This document shows, piece after piece, positions 1 to 10,247 of a stretch of DNA of 64,000 nt; the stretch's first letter is position 1; each line of letters begins with the position of its first letter. Origin of the DNA: Brienomyrus brachyistius (taxonomy: Eukaryota > Chordata > Actinopteri > Osteoglossiformes > Mormyridae); NCBI RefSeq assembly GCF_023856365.1, contig NC_064536.1, forward strand, positions 36,386,776 to 36,450,775. The letters run 5' to 3'. The notes beneath the pieces are model-generated. The model saw only the letters and a program-made list of their open reading frames with translations, was not told where the DNA came from and searched no databases. Both the position numbers and the translations under genes were made by a program.

Positions 1-1125
1 TGAGTAGCTTCCTCAAAAAACTCCATTTTCTCTTTGATTATAGCCTCCATAATCTTACCAGTTATACAAGTTAGACTGATTGGCCTATAGTTAGACAAAT
101 TACTTCTATCCCCTTTTTTGAAAATAGGCGTTATGAAGGCGTGCTTCCAATCAGAAGGTACCACACCTTCAGATAAGGATTTTTGAAACAGTAAAGTTAA
201 GGGTCGGCAAATAATATCCCTCATCTCTTTTAACACTATAGGTAAGATGCCATCAGGGCCCTGTGATTTATTTATTTTGAGCTTAGCTAGGCTTTGCAAA
301 ACATCTGCTTCAGTTATATATATATATTAGCTATAGACAATGCTGGATAGGTAATAACTGGTAAATTACTAAGGTCCTCAACAGTGAATACCCGTGCAAA
401 ACTATCATTGAACTCATTTACTATATCAATGTCGTTTACTATTATAAGACCCTTACTATCCTGCAGATTAGTAATTTCAGGTTTTAGAGCTCTTTTAGAG
501 TTAAAATACTGGAAGAAACTTTTAACGTCATCCTTAGCTTCCAATGCAACCATCCTTTCGACATTTCTTTTAGCTCGTCTAATATCATTTTTTAACTCAG
601 CCTGTAGACTTAGATATTCCAGCTTAATTCTGTCATCGTCAGTTATTTTCCATTGCTGGAACAAAGCCATTTTCCTCCTTACTTTATGCTTTATTTCCCT
701 AGTAAACCACCTAGGTTGCAATTTCCTAGATTTATTCTTGCTGGAAACAGGTATGAAGTCCTCTTGCACTTGCAATAATGTGCTTTTAAAAAATTCCCAG
801 GCCTCTTCAACAGTTTTGTTATTGAACTCCATCCAGTTCACAGTTTCTAGTTTTAGTCTCATACACTTAAAGTCAGCCTTCCTAACATTATATATTTTTG
901 ATTTGGACTTAGCTCTTCGAACACTAAACTTAACCTCAAATTTGACCATGTTATGATCGCTACTGTCAAGTGGTTCTAAAACGTCTAATTTACCAATCCT
1001 GTCCTGGTTATTAGAGAGAACAAGATCAAGAATGGAATCTCCCCTGGTAGGGGTGTTAACAAACTGAGTAAAAAAACAATCCTGTACTAATTCCACCATC
1101 TCCAGTTCATTTTCTGAAGAGCCAA
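1..1125 (-). mobile_element. CR1-like LINE fragment A (ORF2 endonuclease end and start of RT)
   Basis: Read on the minus strand this is the end of an apurinic-type endonuclease followed by a linker and the first part of a reverse transcriptase. The frame from 1099 to 314 contains the endonuclease block LDLVLSN followed by SSDHNMV (the terminal SDH motif). From about 300 to 1 the minus strand continues in another frame with QGPDGI and NYRPISLT, which are RT finger motifs of LINEs. An AT microsatellite at 317-332 breaks the frame between the two parts. The RT catalytic box lies beyond the left edge. The element stops abruptly near 1125 inside the endonuclease. It is the same family as the copies at 19.5-21.9 kb and 57.9-62.1 kb: the endonuclease stretch matches 59.1-59.4 kb closely. 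CR1-like assignment rests on motif style and on the esterase-type ORF1 in the related copies. Confidence 0.85.
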
Positions 1126-2130
1126 CTTGAGTGTAGTGAAGTTGTTATGCACTGTAAAATATATATACTGCTGAGCTGCCTTATAATTTTAAGTTAAGAT
1201 AACTTAAATTTGACCACGTCACAATGACCTTTGATAGAAAAGTGAATTAAATATATGGTATCAGTCTCGGGGAAAATCATTAAACAGTAAGAATTTACTG
1301 CTAAACACCTGGTCATGTGTTACTAACCACAAGGTCAAGACAGGTAATCTAAATGACCTCTCAGCAGGAATATCGGTGTAAAGGCAGATTAAATGGCTCG
1401 CCAGACACACAGCATAATTCATTATGTATCAGGGCTGAGAGAGGGCAAGAGTTCCCCTAGTGGCTATATGAGTGCATTTCCCCTAGAACAGATTTATTAA
1501 GTTTAACCTGCAACTTGGGACCGAAGAACAAATCAAGTCATTTAATAACCAAATTTTTATCAGGCTTAAACCCAGGCTTCATTTTTATAAACCCACCAAG
1601 ATCGGGAACAGTATGTCACAGATATTAGTCTCTATCACATTTGGTTGCTAATTATAATTCAGAATTTTTTGGATTGCTTTGAGTTTGTATCAGTTCCCTT
1701 CTTACCCTTAGTATTGTAATAATACTTATAGGTGTGGGGCTCTGATCTAATGGGGTGTGGGAGGGTGAGCTAGTCATGATGTCATTGTTTTGAGGAGAAG
1801 AAGCACGATTCTTAGAAATAAAAAAAAAAAACAATCAGTCCTAATCGCCTTTTCCACGCCAACCGTATTACCCCAAGTTAAATGAAGCAAAGGGATCCAC
1901 CCAATCAGCTGCAATTATCTGTACACATAACTACCCAAAGGAGACTAAGCCCCCCCCCACACACACACAGGAGCAGATCCCACCAAGATCCATTTCTGTG
2001 GTTACAGTCAGCAGTGAGCTTGTTAAGTTATATTTGTGAATTTTTGTACTCTTGCCCTAGTCAACATTATCACACAAGACTTAAATAAATAATCTATTCA
2101 AACAAAAGTGGTATCATGTCATGCTATGCG
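1126..2130. other. No gene seen
   Basis: AT-rich, apparently single-copy sequence. The short frames here (for example minus 1652-1834) have no recognisable motif and no coding look. Confidence 0.5.
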
Positions 2131-2272
2131 AATATACATCCAGCACCACTGGTCTACAGGGGAGCGGCCGGTTCCAGGAGCTGCACAGTGAACAGCGTCA
2201 CAGCTCCCCTAACACCTCTCTGTGTATATTACCCATCATCCAAGGCCACAAGGACTGGGAATCAAAATGGCC
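2131..2272 (+). repeat. Interspersed repeat, inverted partner at 40903-41037
   Basis: About 140 bp that recur in the opposite orientation at 40903-41037. Shared blocks include CCAGCACCA, GGTCTACAGGGGAGCGGC, GGTTCCAGGAGCTGCACAG and GACTGGGAATCAAAATGG. The family is not recognised and no terminal structure is clear. Confidence 0.65.
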
Positions 2273-3191
2273 GTACATCAACAAATACAGCACTGCCTCC
2301 CATTAAAATACGTTTTATACCATCGTGTAAACTTGTTTCAAAAATTGCCAAGAGTCTTTCTCTGACTCAAAGCCAACATAAGATCACAAGTAAGGCAAGA
2401 CACAAGAAGATCAAGTTTCTCTTTAGCTCACAGAAGCACAATCCACTGATCTTCAAGGACAATCAGAGCTGAGCTCACTAACTAGAAAAAGCAAATGTTT
2501 TGTCAACCATGTCAAATTGGCATCATGGCAATCAGCAAAAACCCAACAGGCTGCATCTTACACCTTAAGGATCAGAAACAAAATCACATTTCTGAATGGT
2601 TTACAGAACAATCAGACAATACTGGTTTTAAATCAAAAAGTATGCAAAACAGTTACACAATAAAAATACAATTTATATTTCTGTTCAACACACATTTTAT
2701 TAAATTTACTCAGCAATATCTGTTAAATCAGATAAAAATTTTACAGCACTTTAACAATTAAGGTGACACCACAAAGTATTTTGTATTGTGTACTTACATT
2801 TATGGTTTTTTTTTTGAAGGTCTACAGGTCATTCATTGATTAGTTTTTCATACTGAATCTAATCAACATAATTTAAGGAATAAGCAGTTGTGACACTATT
2901 TATTGTCAAACAAATTTAAATTTCTGTTGACCAAACTAGATATTTTAAGTTCTATTTAAAATTTAAGGCAGCACCGTAGCAAATTGTTTTATGTTGAAAG
3001 ATCAATGTTTCTGAAGCTCGTCAGCATGCTGAACAAAGAAAATTGGATTAAAAGCGTCATTTTAAATGATTGTGCTGTTCACTCCTGGGTCGCCTCCTGT
3101 TTGATGTCTCTCTCTCTCTGTTTTTCCCTTTCTTTTGTGTGTCAGTATATAAACCAAATGTTCACAGGTTTAGTAAAAACCTTCTGCAAAC
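2273..3191. other. No gene seen
   Basis: AT-rich sequence with short open frames but no conserved motif. It ends at the insertion site of the LTR retrotransposon that follows. Confidence 0.5.
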
Positions 3192-3195
3192 GTAC
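3192..3195. repeat. Target site duplication GTAC (left)
   Basis: GTAC directly before the 5' LTR is repeated at 9829-9832 directly after the 3' LTR. This fixes both element boundaries. Confidence 0.85.
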
Positions 3196-4021
3196 TGTGG
3201 TGAATGTTGTGGGGAGTATCTGTTGTGATTGTTAATGGGTTACAGGTGGGGGGGAGGAATGTCTTTTTAAATGGGGGTGGAATAGATTGAGGGGTTGTTC
3301 TATGTTTGGTTTGGTTTGGTGGAGAAAGGACCGGTGTGGTTCGGGAGGGAGGGGAATCCCTTGGCTGTCCGCGGTTAAAGTTGGGGAAAATGTGGTGTGT
3401 CCGTCGCTGATGTTAGATCGGCCGCGGGCGAAGATAAGTAGGTAAGAGTGAGGTGGGGGGATGAATGTGTAGGGAAGTTAGCGATGTGTGGGCGATAAGG
3501 AGCCGCGGAGCGAAGTGCGCTTTGGGAGTAGAGCCTCTTCCTTCTTCGGGGGAAGGACGGGGGGCTGTGTTGCCTCTCCCCTGAGAAGTAACCGTCCTTT
3601 TAAAGGTTTCTGTCTTTTCATATGAATGTGTGTGGTTGTGTGTTGATTTTAGCCGGGGTTGGTAGTACAGTTGTTGAGGGTGGGGAAGGAGACTGATGGG
3701 GGTGATTTGGGTGGTATACGGAGTGCAGTGCTTTTTCCCTCACTAGATTTGTGTATTTATAATTATGGATTTTGTGGTGTGATCTGATGCTGTGGAGTCA
3801 ACATGTGTGATGTATTGCCCCCTATTGTCTGGTGTTGCCCTCTGGGAAGGATTGTGATCCCCGGCTATTACATGAAATAAAGTAATATACTATTTATACT
3901 CTTGGCTTCGGTGTCTGGACCTCCCCAGATAAATTATAAAGAAAGGTGGTGGCAGTGGTTACCAGTGGACCCGCTTAAGTTGTAGCGGACATAGGAGTTT
4001 TAGTTCGCTACACTTATTACA
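3196..4021 (+). repeat. 5' LTR of the gypsy element
   Basis: An 826-bp repeat starting TGTGGTGAATG and ending TTATTACA (TG...CA ends). It carries an AATAAA at 3876-3881 that would serve as polyadenylation signal in the 3' copy. It is 5 bp longer than the 3' LTR because a GGTTT unit near 3310 is present one extra time. Confidence 0.95.
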
Positions 4022-4022
4022 C

Positions 4023-4040
4023 TGGTGGCAGCGGTGGGAT
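4023..4040 (+). promoter_or_regulatory. Primer binding site, tRNA-Leu type
   Basis: Eighteen bases starting TGGTGGCAGC, one base after the LTR end. They are complementary to the 3' end of vertebrate tRNA-Leu (AAG/UAG isoacceptors, acceptor ending CCGCTGCCA plus CCA) as I remember that tRNA. This would be the site where minus-strand DNA synthesis is primed. Confidence 0.8.
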
Positions 4041-4083
4041 CGCTGCTAGTTTTGATTGTTGCAGTTTTGGTAATTGACCGGTA

Positions 4084-5016
4084 ATGATGTCGCAGCGGGA
4101 GAGTGTGCGGGGGCAAGCCACTTCCTCACTGGCATCTTCGCAAGATGATCAGCAAGAGATTCCTGGTGCGGCAGCGCGTGTTGTAAGTCGTCCGGTTTTT
4201 ATGCCCGATACGTTTACGGGTGTAAATAGAGAATGGTCAGACTGGCTTGAACAATTTGAGATGGCTGCTGTAGTAAATATGTGGGATGACGGGATTAAGT
4301 TAAAGTTCCTGTCCTTACTGTTGTCTGGTAAAGCGAGAGAAATTTATGGGGGGTTACCTCCACAGGCTCGTGCAAGTTATGCGGCATTGAAACAAGCCCT
4401 GCAGGCGTGCTTAGAGCCTAGTGGGAGTGCTGACTGGCATCGGGCAGAGTTTGCCTCTCGTATCCGGCTGCCAAATGAGTCGGCTCGGGAGTTTGGTACT
4501 GCCCTTAGGCGTTTGGTTGTGCGTGCTTACCCTTTAGTCGATTATGCCACACAGGATATGTTAGCTCGTGATCATTTTGTTGTACATGTGGGGTCTGGTG
4601 AGTTGCGTATTCAGTTGCGCAGTGCTAAGCCCTCCACTTTAGAAGATGCCATCAATCTGGCCTCAGAGATAGAGTCTATAAGGCGTTTGGAAGGCTATTC
4701 AGGTCCCCCGGTGGCCCAGGTTTGTGGTGTGAGTGGGTCTGGGTGGGATAAAGATCAGGCTGAGACGCTGTTGGGGGTGGTAGAAGGCTTACGGCAGGAA
4801 GTGCAGGCATTGCGTGCTGAGGTTAGGGCATTGAAAGCTGGTGGGTCTTTGTCCCAGTCTGGTGGTAGTGCATCTATATCACCGCCAGTGGTTTCATCTG
4901 GACCCCAGGTGTCAGCCCGAGGGGAGCGTATGGTGTGTTGGGAGTGTGGGTGTGATAGACACTTGCGAAAAGACTGCCCGTATGTGACGGGAAACTCCAG
5001 AGGGCGGGCACGGTAG
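4084..5016 (+). CDS. gag: Gag polyprotein of the gypsy element
   Basis: A 310-codon frame for the structural capsid/nucleocapsid protein that packages the element's RNA. The middle section (about residues 45-180) has the look of the retrotransposon gag domain, with FTGVNREWSDWLEQFE near its start. A predicted coiled-coil-like stretch rich in Leu, Glu and Ala lies around 235-255. A single CCHC zinc knuckle sits near the C-terminus with C285, C288, H293 and C298 (CX2CX4HX4C). The first of two adjacent Met codons is taken as start, shortly after the primer site. The stop TAG at 5014-5016 follows a -1 frameshift heptamer at 4989-4995 that joins gag to pol. The frame is intact. Confidence 0.93.
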   Translation: MMSQRESVRGQATSSLASSQDDQQEIPGAAARVVSRPVFMPDTFTGVNREWSDWLEQFEMAAVVNMWDDGIKLKFLSLLLSGKAREIYGGLPPQARASYAALKQALQACLEPSGSADWHRAEFASRIRLPNESAREFGTALRRLVVRAYPLVDYATQDMLARDHFVVHVGSGELRIQLRSAKPSTLEDAINLASEIESIRRLEGYSGPPVAQVCGVSGSGWDKDQAETLLGVVEGLRQEVQALRAEVRALKAGGSLSQSGGSASISPPVVSSGPQVSARGERMVCWECGCDRHLRKDCPYVTGNSRGRAR

Positions 5017-5031
5017 GCCGTGTGCCCGCTC
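4989..5031 (+). promoter_or_regulatory. Putative -1 ribosomal frameshift signal (gag to pol)
   Basis: The heptamer GGGAAAC (4989-4995) sits in the gag frame exactly as G GGA AAC, the X XXY YYZ layout needed for tandem -1 slippage. Six bases later a GC-rich hairpin can form: 5002-5011 pairs with 5022-5031, ten pairs including one G-U, and 5012/5021 could add another G-U. The loop holds the gag stop codon. The -1 frame is open through this stretch and runs directly into pol. Spacer length and stem strength match known frameshift cassettes. Function is inferred. Confidence 0.75.
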
Positions 5032-8000
5032 AGATGGAGGAAGGCCTGGTGTCTGGAGGACCTTTTGTGGTTAGTTTGTGTGGAAAAGGGTTGTATGTGA
5101 GTGCTATTGTGGGAGGGGCAGATGCTACCCTGTTGGTGGATACTGGGGCACAGGTCTCTGTAGTGCCGAGGCATTTTTGGGAGTCTGTTACTCGTGGTGT
5201 AGGACAGTTGGATCCGTATATAGGCAGGGTGGTTGTAGCTAATGGTGAGGAATTGAAAATCCTGGGTAAGTGGCACACTGTGTGTCAGTTTGAAGCGTTG
5301 GCATTGGGGGTTGAGTTTTTAGTGGTGGACACGGATATGCGTGAGTCATTGTTGGGTAATGACTTCCTTCTGAAGTATGGAGCCATAATAGATTTGAAGG
5401 GACAGTGTTGCCAAGTGATGGGCAAGAAGGTACCCTTGGTGACTCAAGGCATTAGTGACCGGCCCCAGGTGGTTATGTTGAGTGCCGATGTGATGGTCCC
5501 CCCTCGCAGTGAGATTATAATCCCTGGGACTGTTAAAATGATCACTGACAGCCCTGTAGTGGGTATGGTAGAGCCGGCAGCATCATTAGCGGGCCAGTGT
5601 GATGTTTTGGTGGCGCGGGTGGTGTGTCGTGCAGACAGAGGTGTTGTTCCAATTAGGGTGATTAATGTGACTGAAGAGGAGCGTAAACTTTATAGGGGGA
5701 TGAAAGTGGGTTTGCTGGTGACTGATATTGAGGTGGGCAGGGCAGCAACTCATGGTCAGGAAAAAGGGCCTGGGCAGCAGTGGACTGGGGCTGAGCTCTT
5801 TTGTCAGCTTGGCCTTGATAGAAAGGGTCTTAGTGCTGGTGAGGCAGAGGCAGCTCAGGAAATGTTGTATCAACATGCTGCGGTGTTTAGTACTGGTGAG
5901 GATGATTTGGGTAGGACCCAGCTGGCAACCCATGTAATTGATACAGGTGATGCTCGGCCCGTAAAAGTGTCATCTCGGCGGGTTCCTCTGCAGTTACAGG
6001 GGGAGATAGATAGGTGTTTGAAACAGATGCTGGAGGCTGAAGTTATTCAGCCTTCATGCAGCCCATGGGCAGCACCTATTGTGCCTGTTCGGAAGAAGGA
6101 TGGGGGGTTGCGCTTTTGTGTGGATTATCGTAAATTAAATGAGGTTACTCGCAAGGATGCGTACCCGTTGCCACGCATTGATGATGCATTGGATAGTCTG
6201 GCTAATGCATCTTGGTTTTCAACTCTTGATCTGGTTAGTGGGTATTGGCAGGTGGAGATTGATCCAAAGGATAAGCCCAAAACTGCTTTTATTACCCGAC
6301 AGGGGTTATATGAATTTAACGTCTTGAGTTTTGGATTGTGTAATGCACCGTCAACTTTCCAACGCCTCATGGATCTTGTGCTGGCTGATTTACAGTGGTC
6401 AACATGTTTGGTCTATTTGGACGACATTATTGTGTTTGGCCGGTCTTTTGAGGAACATCTTCAGCGGCTGGATGAGGTATTGGGTAAATTGGAGGGGGCA
6501 AATTTGAAGGTAAAGCCCATTAAGTGCAACCTGTTTGCTAAACGGGTACAGTATTTGGGGCATGTAATTTCTGCTGAAGGGGTTAGGGTGGATCCTGCAA
6601 AGGTTAAGGTTGTAAGGGAGTGGCCAGTACCAAAGAACCAAACAGAAGTGCGTAGTTTTGTGGGTTTAGCCTCATACTATCGGAGGTTTATCCAGGGGTT
6701 TGCTGAGATGGCACACCCTCTCCACCAGCTAACTGAGAAGGGCCGGAAGTTTAGTTGGAATGCTGAGTGTGATAAAGCTTTTTTGAAGCTGAAGGAATGT
6801 CTAGTAAGCGCTCCAGTGTTGGTGTACCCTGACCCTGAGAAGAGGTTTGTGTTGGACACCGATGCTAGTGATCTGGGCATAGGAGCGGTGTTATCACAAG
6901 AGATGGAGGGGGGTGAGCGAGTGGTGGCATATGCCAGTCGTGCTTTGACTAAGGCAGAGAGAAAATATGCCACTACGAGAAAGGAATTGTTGAGCATGGT
7001 CACATTTATGAGGTATTTTAGACACTATCTACTGGGCCGTGAATTTGTGTTGCGCACAGATCACAACTCGCTGCGGTGGCTACACAACTTTCAGGGGGTG
7101 GAGGGCCAGTTGGCCCGGTGGATGGAGCAGTTGGCTAATTTCCAATACATAATTGTACATAGAGCAGGTAAGCTGCATGCTAATGCAGATGCAATGTCGC
7201 GGGTGCCGGCGTTTGGGGGGTGTGAGGTAGAGCCCCAGGTTTGTGCCCTCCAGACCATATCCCCAGGGGTGGTGAATGTGTGGGGGGATTCATTTGAGTT
7301 AGGGGAGGCGCAGCAAGAGGATGAGGTCATTAAACTCGTAATAAGTTTTAAGCAGAGGGGGTTAGACGGTCGTGTGGCAGCAACAGAGCATGAGGATGTG
7401 CGGCGTTACCTGCCAGTGTGGGATGAGTTGGAAGTGCGGGAAGGGATATTGGTGCGGAAGGTAGTGAGGCCATATGGGGCTGAGGGGTGTCAGCCAACAC
7501 AGTTGGTAGTGCCTGCAGGTGTGATACCTGGTGTATTGTATTGGTTGCATAATACCAAGACTGGCGGCCATTTGGGGGTGCAGAAAGTTCATGCTAAAGT
7601 TCGGGACCGGTGTTTCTGGCCAGGGTGGCAGGGGGATGTGCGGCGTTGGTGTCGGGAATGCATGGAGTGTGCATCGCGGAAGGAGGTAGGGGCGGCCCCC
7701 CGGGCACCAATGGTCTCTACAGTGTCAGCAAGGCCATATGAGAGGGTAGCCCTAGATGTTTTGGGACCCCTCCCGGAGACGGGGAAGGGGAATAAATATA
7801 TTCTGGTGGTTGCAGATTATTTTTCGAAGTGGACAGAGGCTTTTTCCCTGCCAAATCAGGAGGCAATTACAGTGGCAAGAGTGTTAGTAGAGGAGTGGGT
7901 ATGTAGGTATGGTACACCTCGCACTCTGCATTCTGACCAAGGGAGGAACTTTGAGTCTCGGGTTTTTCAGGAGGTATGCCGGCTGTTGGATATTCATAAA

Positions 8001-8969
8001 ACACGGACATCCCCTTACTCACCCCAGTCCGATGGATTGGTAGAAAGGTTCAATCGGACCTTGCTGGCAATGCTTTCGTTATTTGTGAATCAGAACCAGT
8101 CAAATTGGGATACGTTGTTGCCGTATGTGATGATGGCATACCGGAGTAGTGTGCATGCTAGTACAGGGTATACCCCGTACAAGGTGTTGTTTGCACGTGA
8201 AATGGTGCTCCCTATTGACATAATGTTAAATCTTGATCATGGGGAGAAGTTTAGACCTGTGTCGGAATATGTGGCAGGTGTGTCCCAAACTTTAGAGACT
8301 GTAGTAGAGGCAGTGAGGAGGCATCAGAATAAGGCGTCAGCACAACAGAAAAAGGGTTATGATTTCAGAGCACAGCCTCAGTGGTATACGGAGAACGAAT
8401 TGGTATGGGTGCGAGATAAGGCTAGGAGGAGGGGTCTGTGCCCTAAGTTGCAAAGGAGGTTTAAGGGCCCTTTCAGAGTCATGGAGCGGATCTCAGAAGT
8501 ACTGTATAGGATACGTCCAGTACATGGGGGAGGGGAAACTGTTATTCATGTTAATCGCTTAAAACCTTGTGTGTCTCCTTCTGAGGAAATCCCTAGGTCC
8601 CAAGGAGTGGGAGTACGGCAAAAGGAGTGGAGGAGGCAAGTAGGGGGTACGAAACAACCTCGAGAGGTCTACTCCCCTGCTAGCTGGTGGTTCCTACAGC
8701 CAAGGGCTGGTCCAGACAATGGTGGTGGAGCGGAGCTGGAGAGTACAGGGACAATGCCTGGGACAAGGCTGCAGGAGATGCCAAGGGGGCCGGAGACTTC
8801 AGCAGGGGGGATGGAGAGGATAACCCCACAACAGTTAGGAGCCGTTCCACAGAGGGTGGCATTGCAGGAAACCCAGGCTGGAGTGGCAGAGAGTCCACAA
8901 CCACAGCAACAGAGGCCAAGAAGGGATAGAAGACTTCCGGCTTGGACAAGAGATTTTAAGATGGATTGA
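5022..8969 (+). CDS. pol: Pol polyprotein: protease, RT, RNase H, integrase
   Basis: An open frame of 1315 codons counted from a GTG at 5022. The frame is already open upstream and is most likely translated as a gag-pol fusion by -1 frameshifting, so no separate start is needed. Order of domains: aspartic protease with DTG at 40-42; reverse transcriptase with the catalytic box YLDD at 465-468; RNase H beginning near Asp612; integrase zinc finger H843, H850, C880, C883; integrase catalytic triad D912, D972 and E1008, spaced as DD35E; and a C-terminal basic domain with a Pro/Gln-rich tail. No stop or frameshift is seen. All key catalytic residues are present, so the element may be active or only recently silenced. 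Confidence 0.95.
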   Translation: MPAQMEEGLVSGGPFVVSLCGKGLYVSAIVGGADATLLVDTGAQVSVVPRHFWESVTRGVGQLDPYIGRVVVANGEELKILGKWHTVCQFEALALGVEFLVVDTDMRESLLGNDFLLKYGAIIDLKGQCCQVMGKKVPLVTQGISDRPQVVMLSADVMVPPRSEIIIPGTVKMITDSPVVGMVEPAASLAGQCDVLVARVVCRADRGVVPIRVINVTEEERKLYRGMKVGLLVTDIEVGRAATHGQEKGPGQQWTGAELFCQLGLDRKGLSAGEAEAAQEMLYQHAAVFSTGEDDLGRTQLATHVIDTGDARPVKVSSRRVPLQLQGEIDRCLKQMLEAEVIQPSCSPWAAPIVPVRKKDGGLRFCVDYRKLNEVTRKDAYPLPRIDDALDSLANASWFSTLDLVSGYWQVEIDPKDKPKTAFITRQGLYEFNVLSFGLCNAPSTFQRLMDLVLADLQWSTCLVYLDDIIVFGRSFEEHLQRLDEVLGKLEGANLKVKPIKCNLFAKRVQYLGHVISAEGVRVDPAKVKVVREWPVPKNQTEVRSFVGLASYYRRFIQGFAEMAHPLHQLTEKGRKFSWNAECDKAFLKLKECLVSAPVLVYPDPEKRFVLDTDASDLGIGAVLSQEMEGGERVVAYASRALTKAERKYATTRKELLSMVTFMRYFRHYLLGREFVLRTDHNSLRWLHNFQGVEGQLARWMEQLANFQYIIVHRAGKLHANADAMSRVPAFGGCEVEPQVCALQTISPGVVNVWGDSFELGEAQQEDEVIKLVISFKQRGLDGRVAATEHEDVRRYLPVWDELEVREGILVRKVVRPYGAEGCQPTQLVVPAGVIPGVLYWLHNTKTGGHLGVQKVHAKVRDRCFWPGWQGDVRRWCRECMECASRKEVGAAPRAPMVSTVSARPYERVALDVLGPLPETGKGNKYILVVADYFSKWTEAFSLPNQEAITVARVLVEEWVCRYGTPRTLHSDQGRNFESRVFQEVCRLLDIHKTRTSPYSPQSDGLVERFNRTLLAMLSLFVNQNQSNWDTLLPYVMMAYRSSVHASTGYTPYKVLFAREMVLPIDIMLNLDHGEKFRPVSEYVAGVSQTLETVVEAVRRHQNKASAQQKKGYDFRAQPQWYTENELVWVRDKARRRGLCPKLQRRFKGPFRVMERISEVLYRIRPVHGGGETVIHVNRLKPCVSPSEEIPRSQGVGVRQKEWRRQVGGTKQPREVYSPASWWFLQPRAGPDNGGGAELESTGTMPGTRLQEMPRGPETSAGGMERITPQQLGAVPQRVALQETQAGVAESPQPQQQRPRRDRRLPAWTRDFKMD

Positions 8970-8989
8970 CTCGGGGACGAGTCTTTTGT

Positions 8990-9007
8990 AGCGGGGGGGG
9001 GGGATAG
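8990..9007 (+). promoter_or_regulatory. Polypurine tract
   Basis: A G-run (GCGGGGGG... GATAG) directly before the 3' LTR. It is the expected primer for plus-strand DNA synthesis. Confidence 0.85.
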
Positions 9008-9828
9008 TGTGGTGAATGTTGTGGGGAGTATCTGTTGTGATTGTTAATGGGTTACAGCTGGGGGGGAGGAATGTCTTTTTAAATGGGGGTGGAATAGATT
9101 GAGGGGTTGTTCTATGTTTGGTTTGGTGGAGAAAGGACCGGTGTGGTTCGGGAGGGAGGGGAATCCCTTGGCTGTCCGCGGTTAATGTTGGGGAAAATGT
9201 GGTGTGTCCGTCGCTGATGTTAGATCGGCCGCGGGCGAAGATAAGTAGGTAAGAGTGAGGTGGGGGGATGAATGTGTAGGGAAGTTAGCGATGTGTGGGC
9301 GATAAGGAGCCGCGGAGCGAAGTGCGCTTTGGGAGTAGAGCCTCTTCCTTCTTCGGGGGAAGGACGGGGGGCTGTGTTGCCTCTCCCCTTAGAAGTAACC
9401 GTCCTTTTAAAGGTTTCTGTCTTTTCGTATGAATGTGTGTGGTTGTGTGTTGATTTTAGCCGGGGTTGGTAGTACAGTTGTTGAGGGTGGGGAAGGAGAC
9501 TGATGGGGGTGATTTGGGTGGTATACGGAGTGCAGTGCTTTTTCCCTCACTAGATTTGTGTATTTATAATTATGGATTTTGTGGTGTGATCTGATGCTGT
9601 GGAGTCAACACGTGTGATGTATTGCCCCCTATTGTCTGGTGTTGCCCTCTGGGAAGGATTGTGATCCCCGGCTATTACATGAAATAAAGTAATATACTAT
9701 TTATACTCTTGGCTTCGGTGTCTGGACCTCCCCAGATAAATTATAAAGAAAGGTGGTGGCAGTGGTTACCAGTGGACCCGCTTAAGTTGTAGCGGACATA
9801 GGAGTTTTAGTTCGCTACACTTATTACA
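9008..9828 (+). repeat. 3' LTR of the gypsy element
   Basis: 821 bp, nearly identical to 3196-4021. Differences I found: one fewer 5-bp GGTTT unit and five single-base changes. AATAAA at 9683-9688. An apparent short frame at 9272-9472 lies inside the LTR and is not taken as a gene. Confidence 0.95.
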
Positions 9829-9945
9829 GTACAATATGCTCTGGGGCTGTTTCTGTCTCACATCACATCTCTGTTTGTTCAGATTGTATTAAAGGTTTTG
9901 TACCATATACATTATTTTGTAAAACTCACTCTTCAAAGACAACGG

Positions 9946-10242
9946 TGTCACGGTGAATTGCCGGACGTGCCGAACGGGAGATCGCTCAGGCAGCGAGAGC
10001 GATCAGGAATAGGCAGGCAGGCAGAAATCGGGGCAGAACTAGGGTTTATTGTAAGACACGGATTACGAACGTTCACTAGGACTGGTAACATCAATGACAG
10101 ACACGGAAACAGGGGAGACCAGGACTTAAATACATTAAAGAAGGGCAACATAATCAGACGGGGCTGGAAACAAATCGGGGAAGCACACATGGGTAATCAG
10201 GGGGCGTGGCACACATGAGGAGCGGACGAGTCAGGCATCACA
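9946..10242 (-). mobile_element. Solo LTR of the short-LTR family, with 5-bp target duplication
   Basis: On the minus strand it starts TGTGATGCC and ends GTGACA. AACGG flanks it on both sides (9941-9945 and 10243-10247). It matches the LTR at 53377-53663 in both ends and in interior blocks such as CGTGTG..TCCCCGATT and ACATTGATGT-like stretches. A solo LTR with a perfect duplication implies LTR-LTR recombination that removed the internal part. Confidence 0.88.
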
Positions 10243-10247
10243 AACGG

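Larger units (their letters stand above)
3196..9828 (+). mobile_element. Complete Ty3/gypsy LTR retrotransposon
   Basis: A full-length element of 6.6 kb: LTR, primer binding site, gag, pol (protease, RT, RNase H, integrase), polypurine tract, LTR. It is flanked by GTAC at 3192-3195 and 9829-9832, a 4-bp target duplication. By eye the LTRs differ at only five substitutions and one 5-bp repeat-unit gain, so insertion was recent. Both reading frames are free of stops. The order RT-RNase H-integrase and the DD35E integrase place it in Ty3/gypsy. The tRNA-Leu-type primer site may point to the mdg3/Barthez side of the family, but I could not check this. There is no envelope frame between pol and the 3' LTR. 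Confidence 0.95.

Noticed and set aside
9272..9472. 66-codon frame in the 3' LTR
   Set aside because: Lies within LTR regulatory sequence; the equivalent stretch of the 5' LTR differs and no motif is present.
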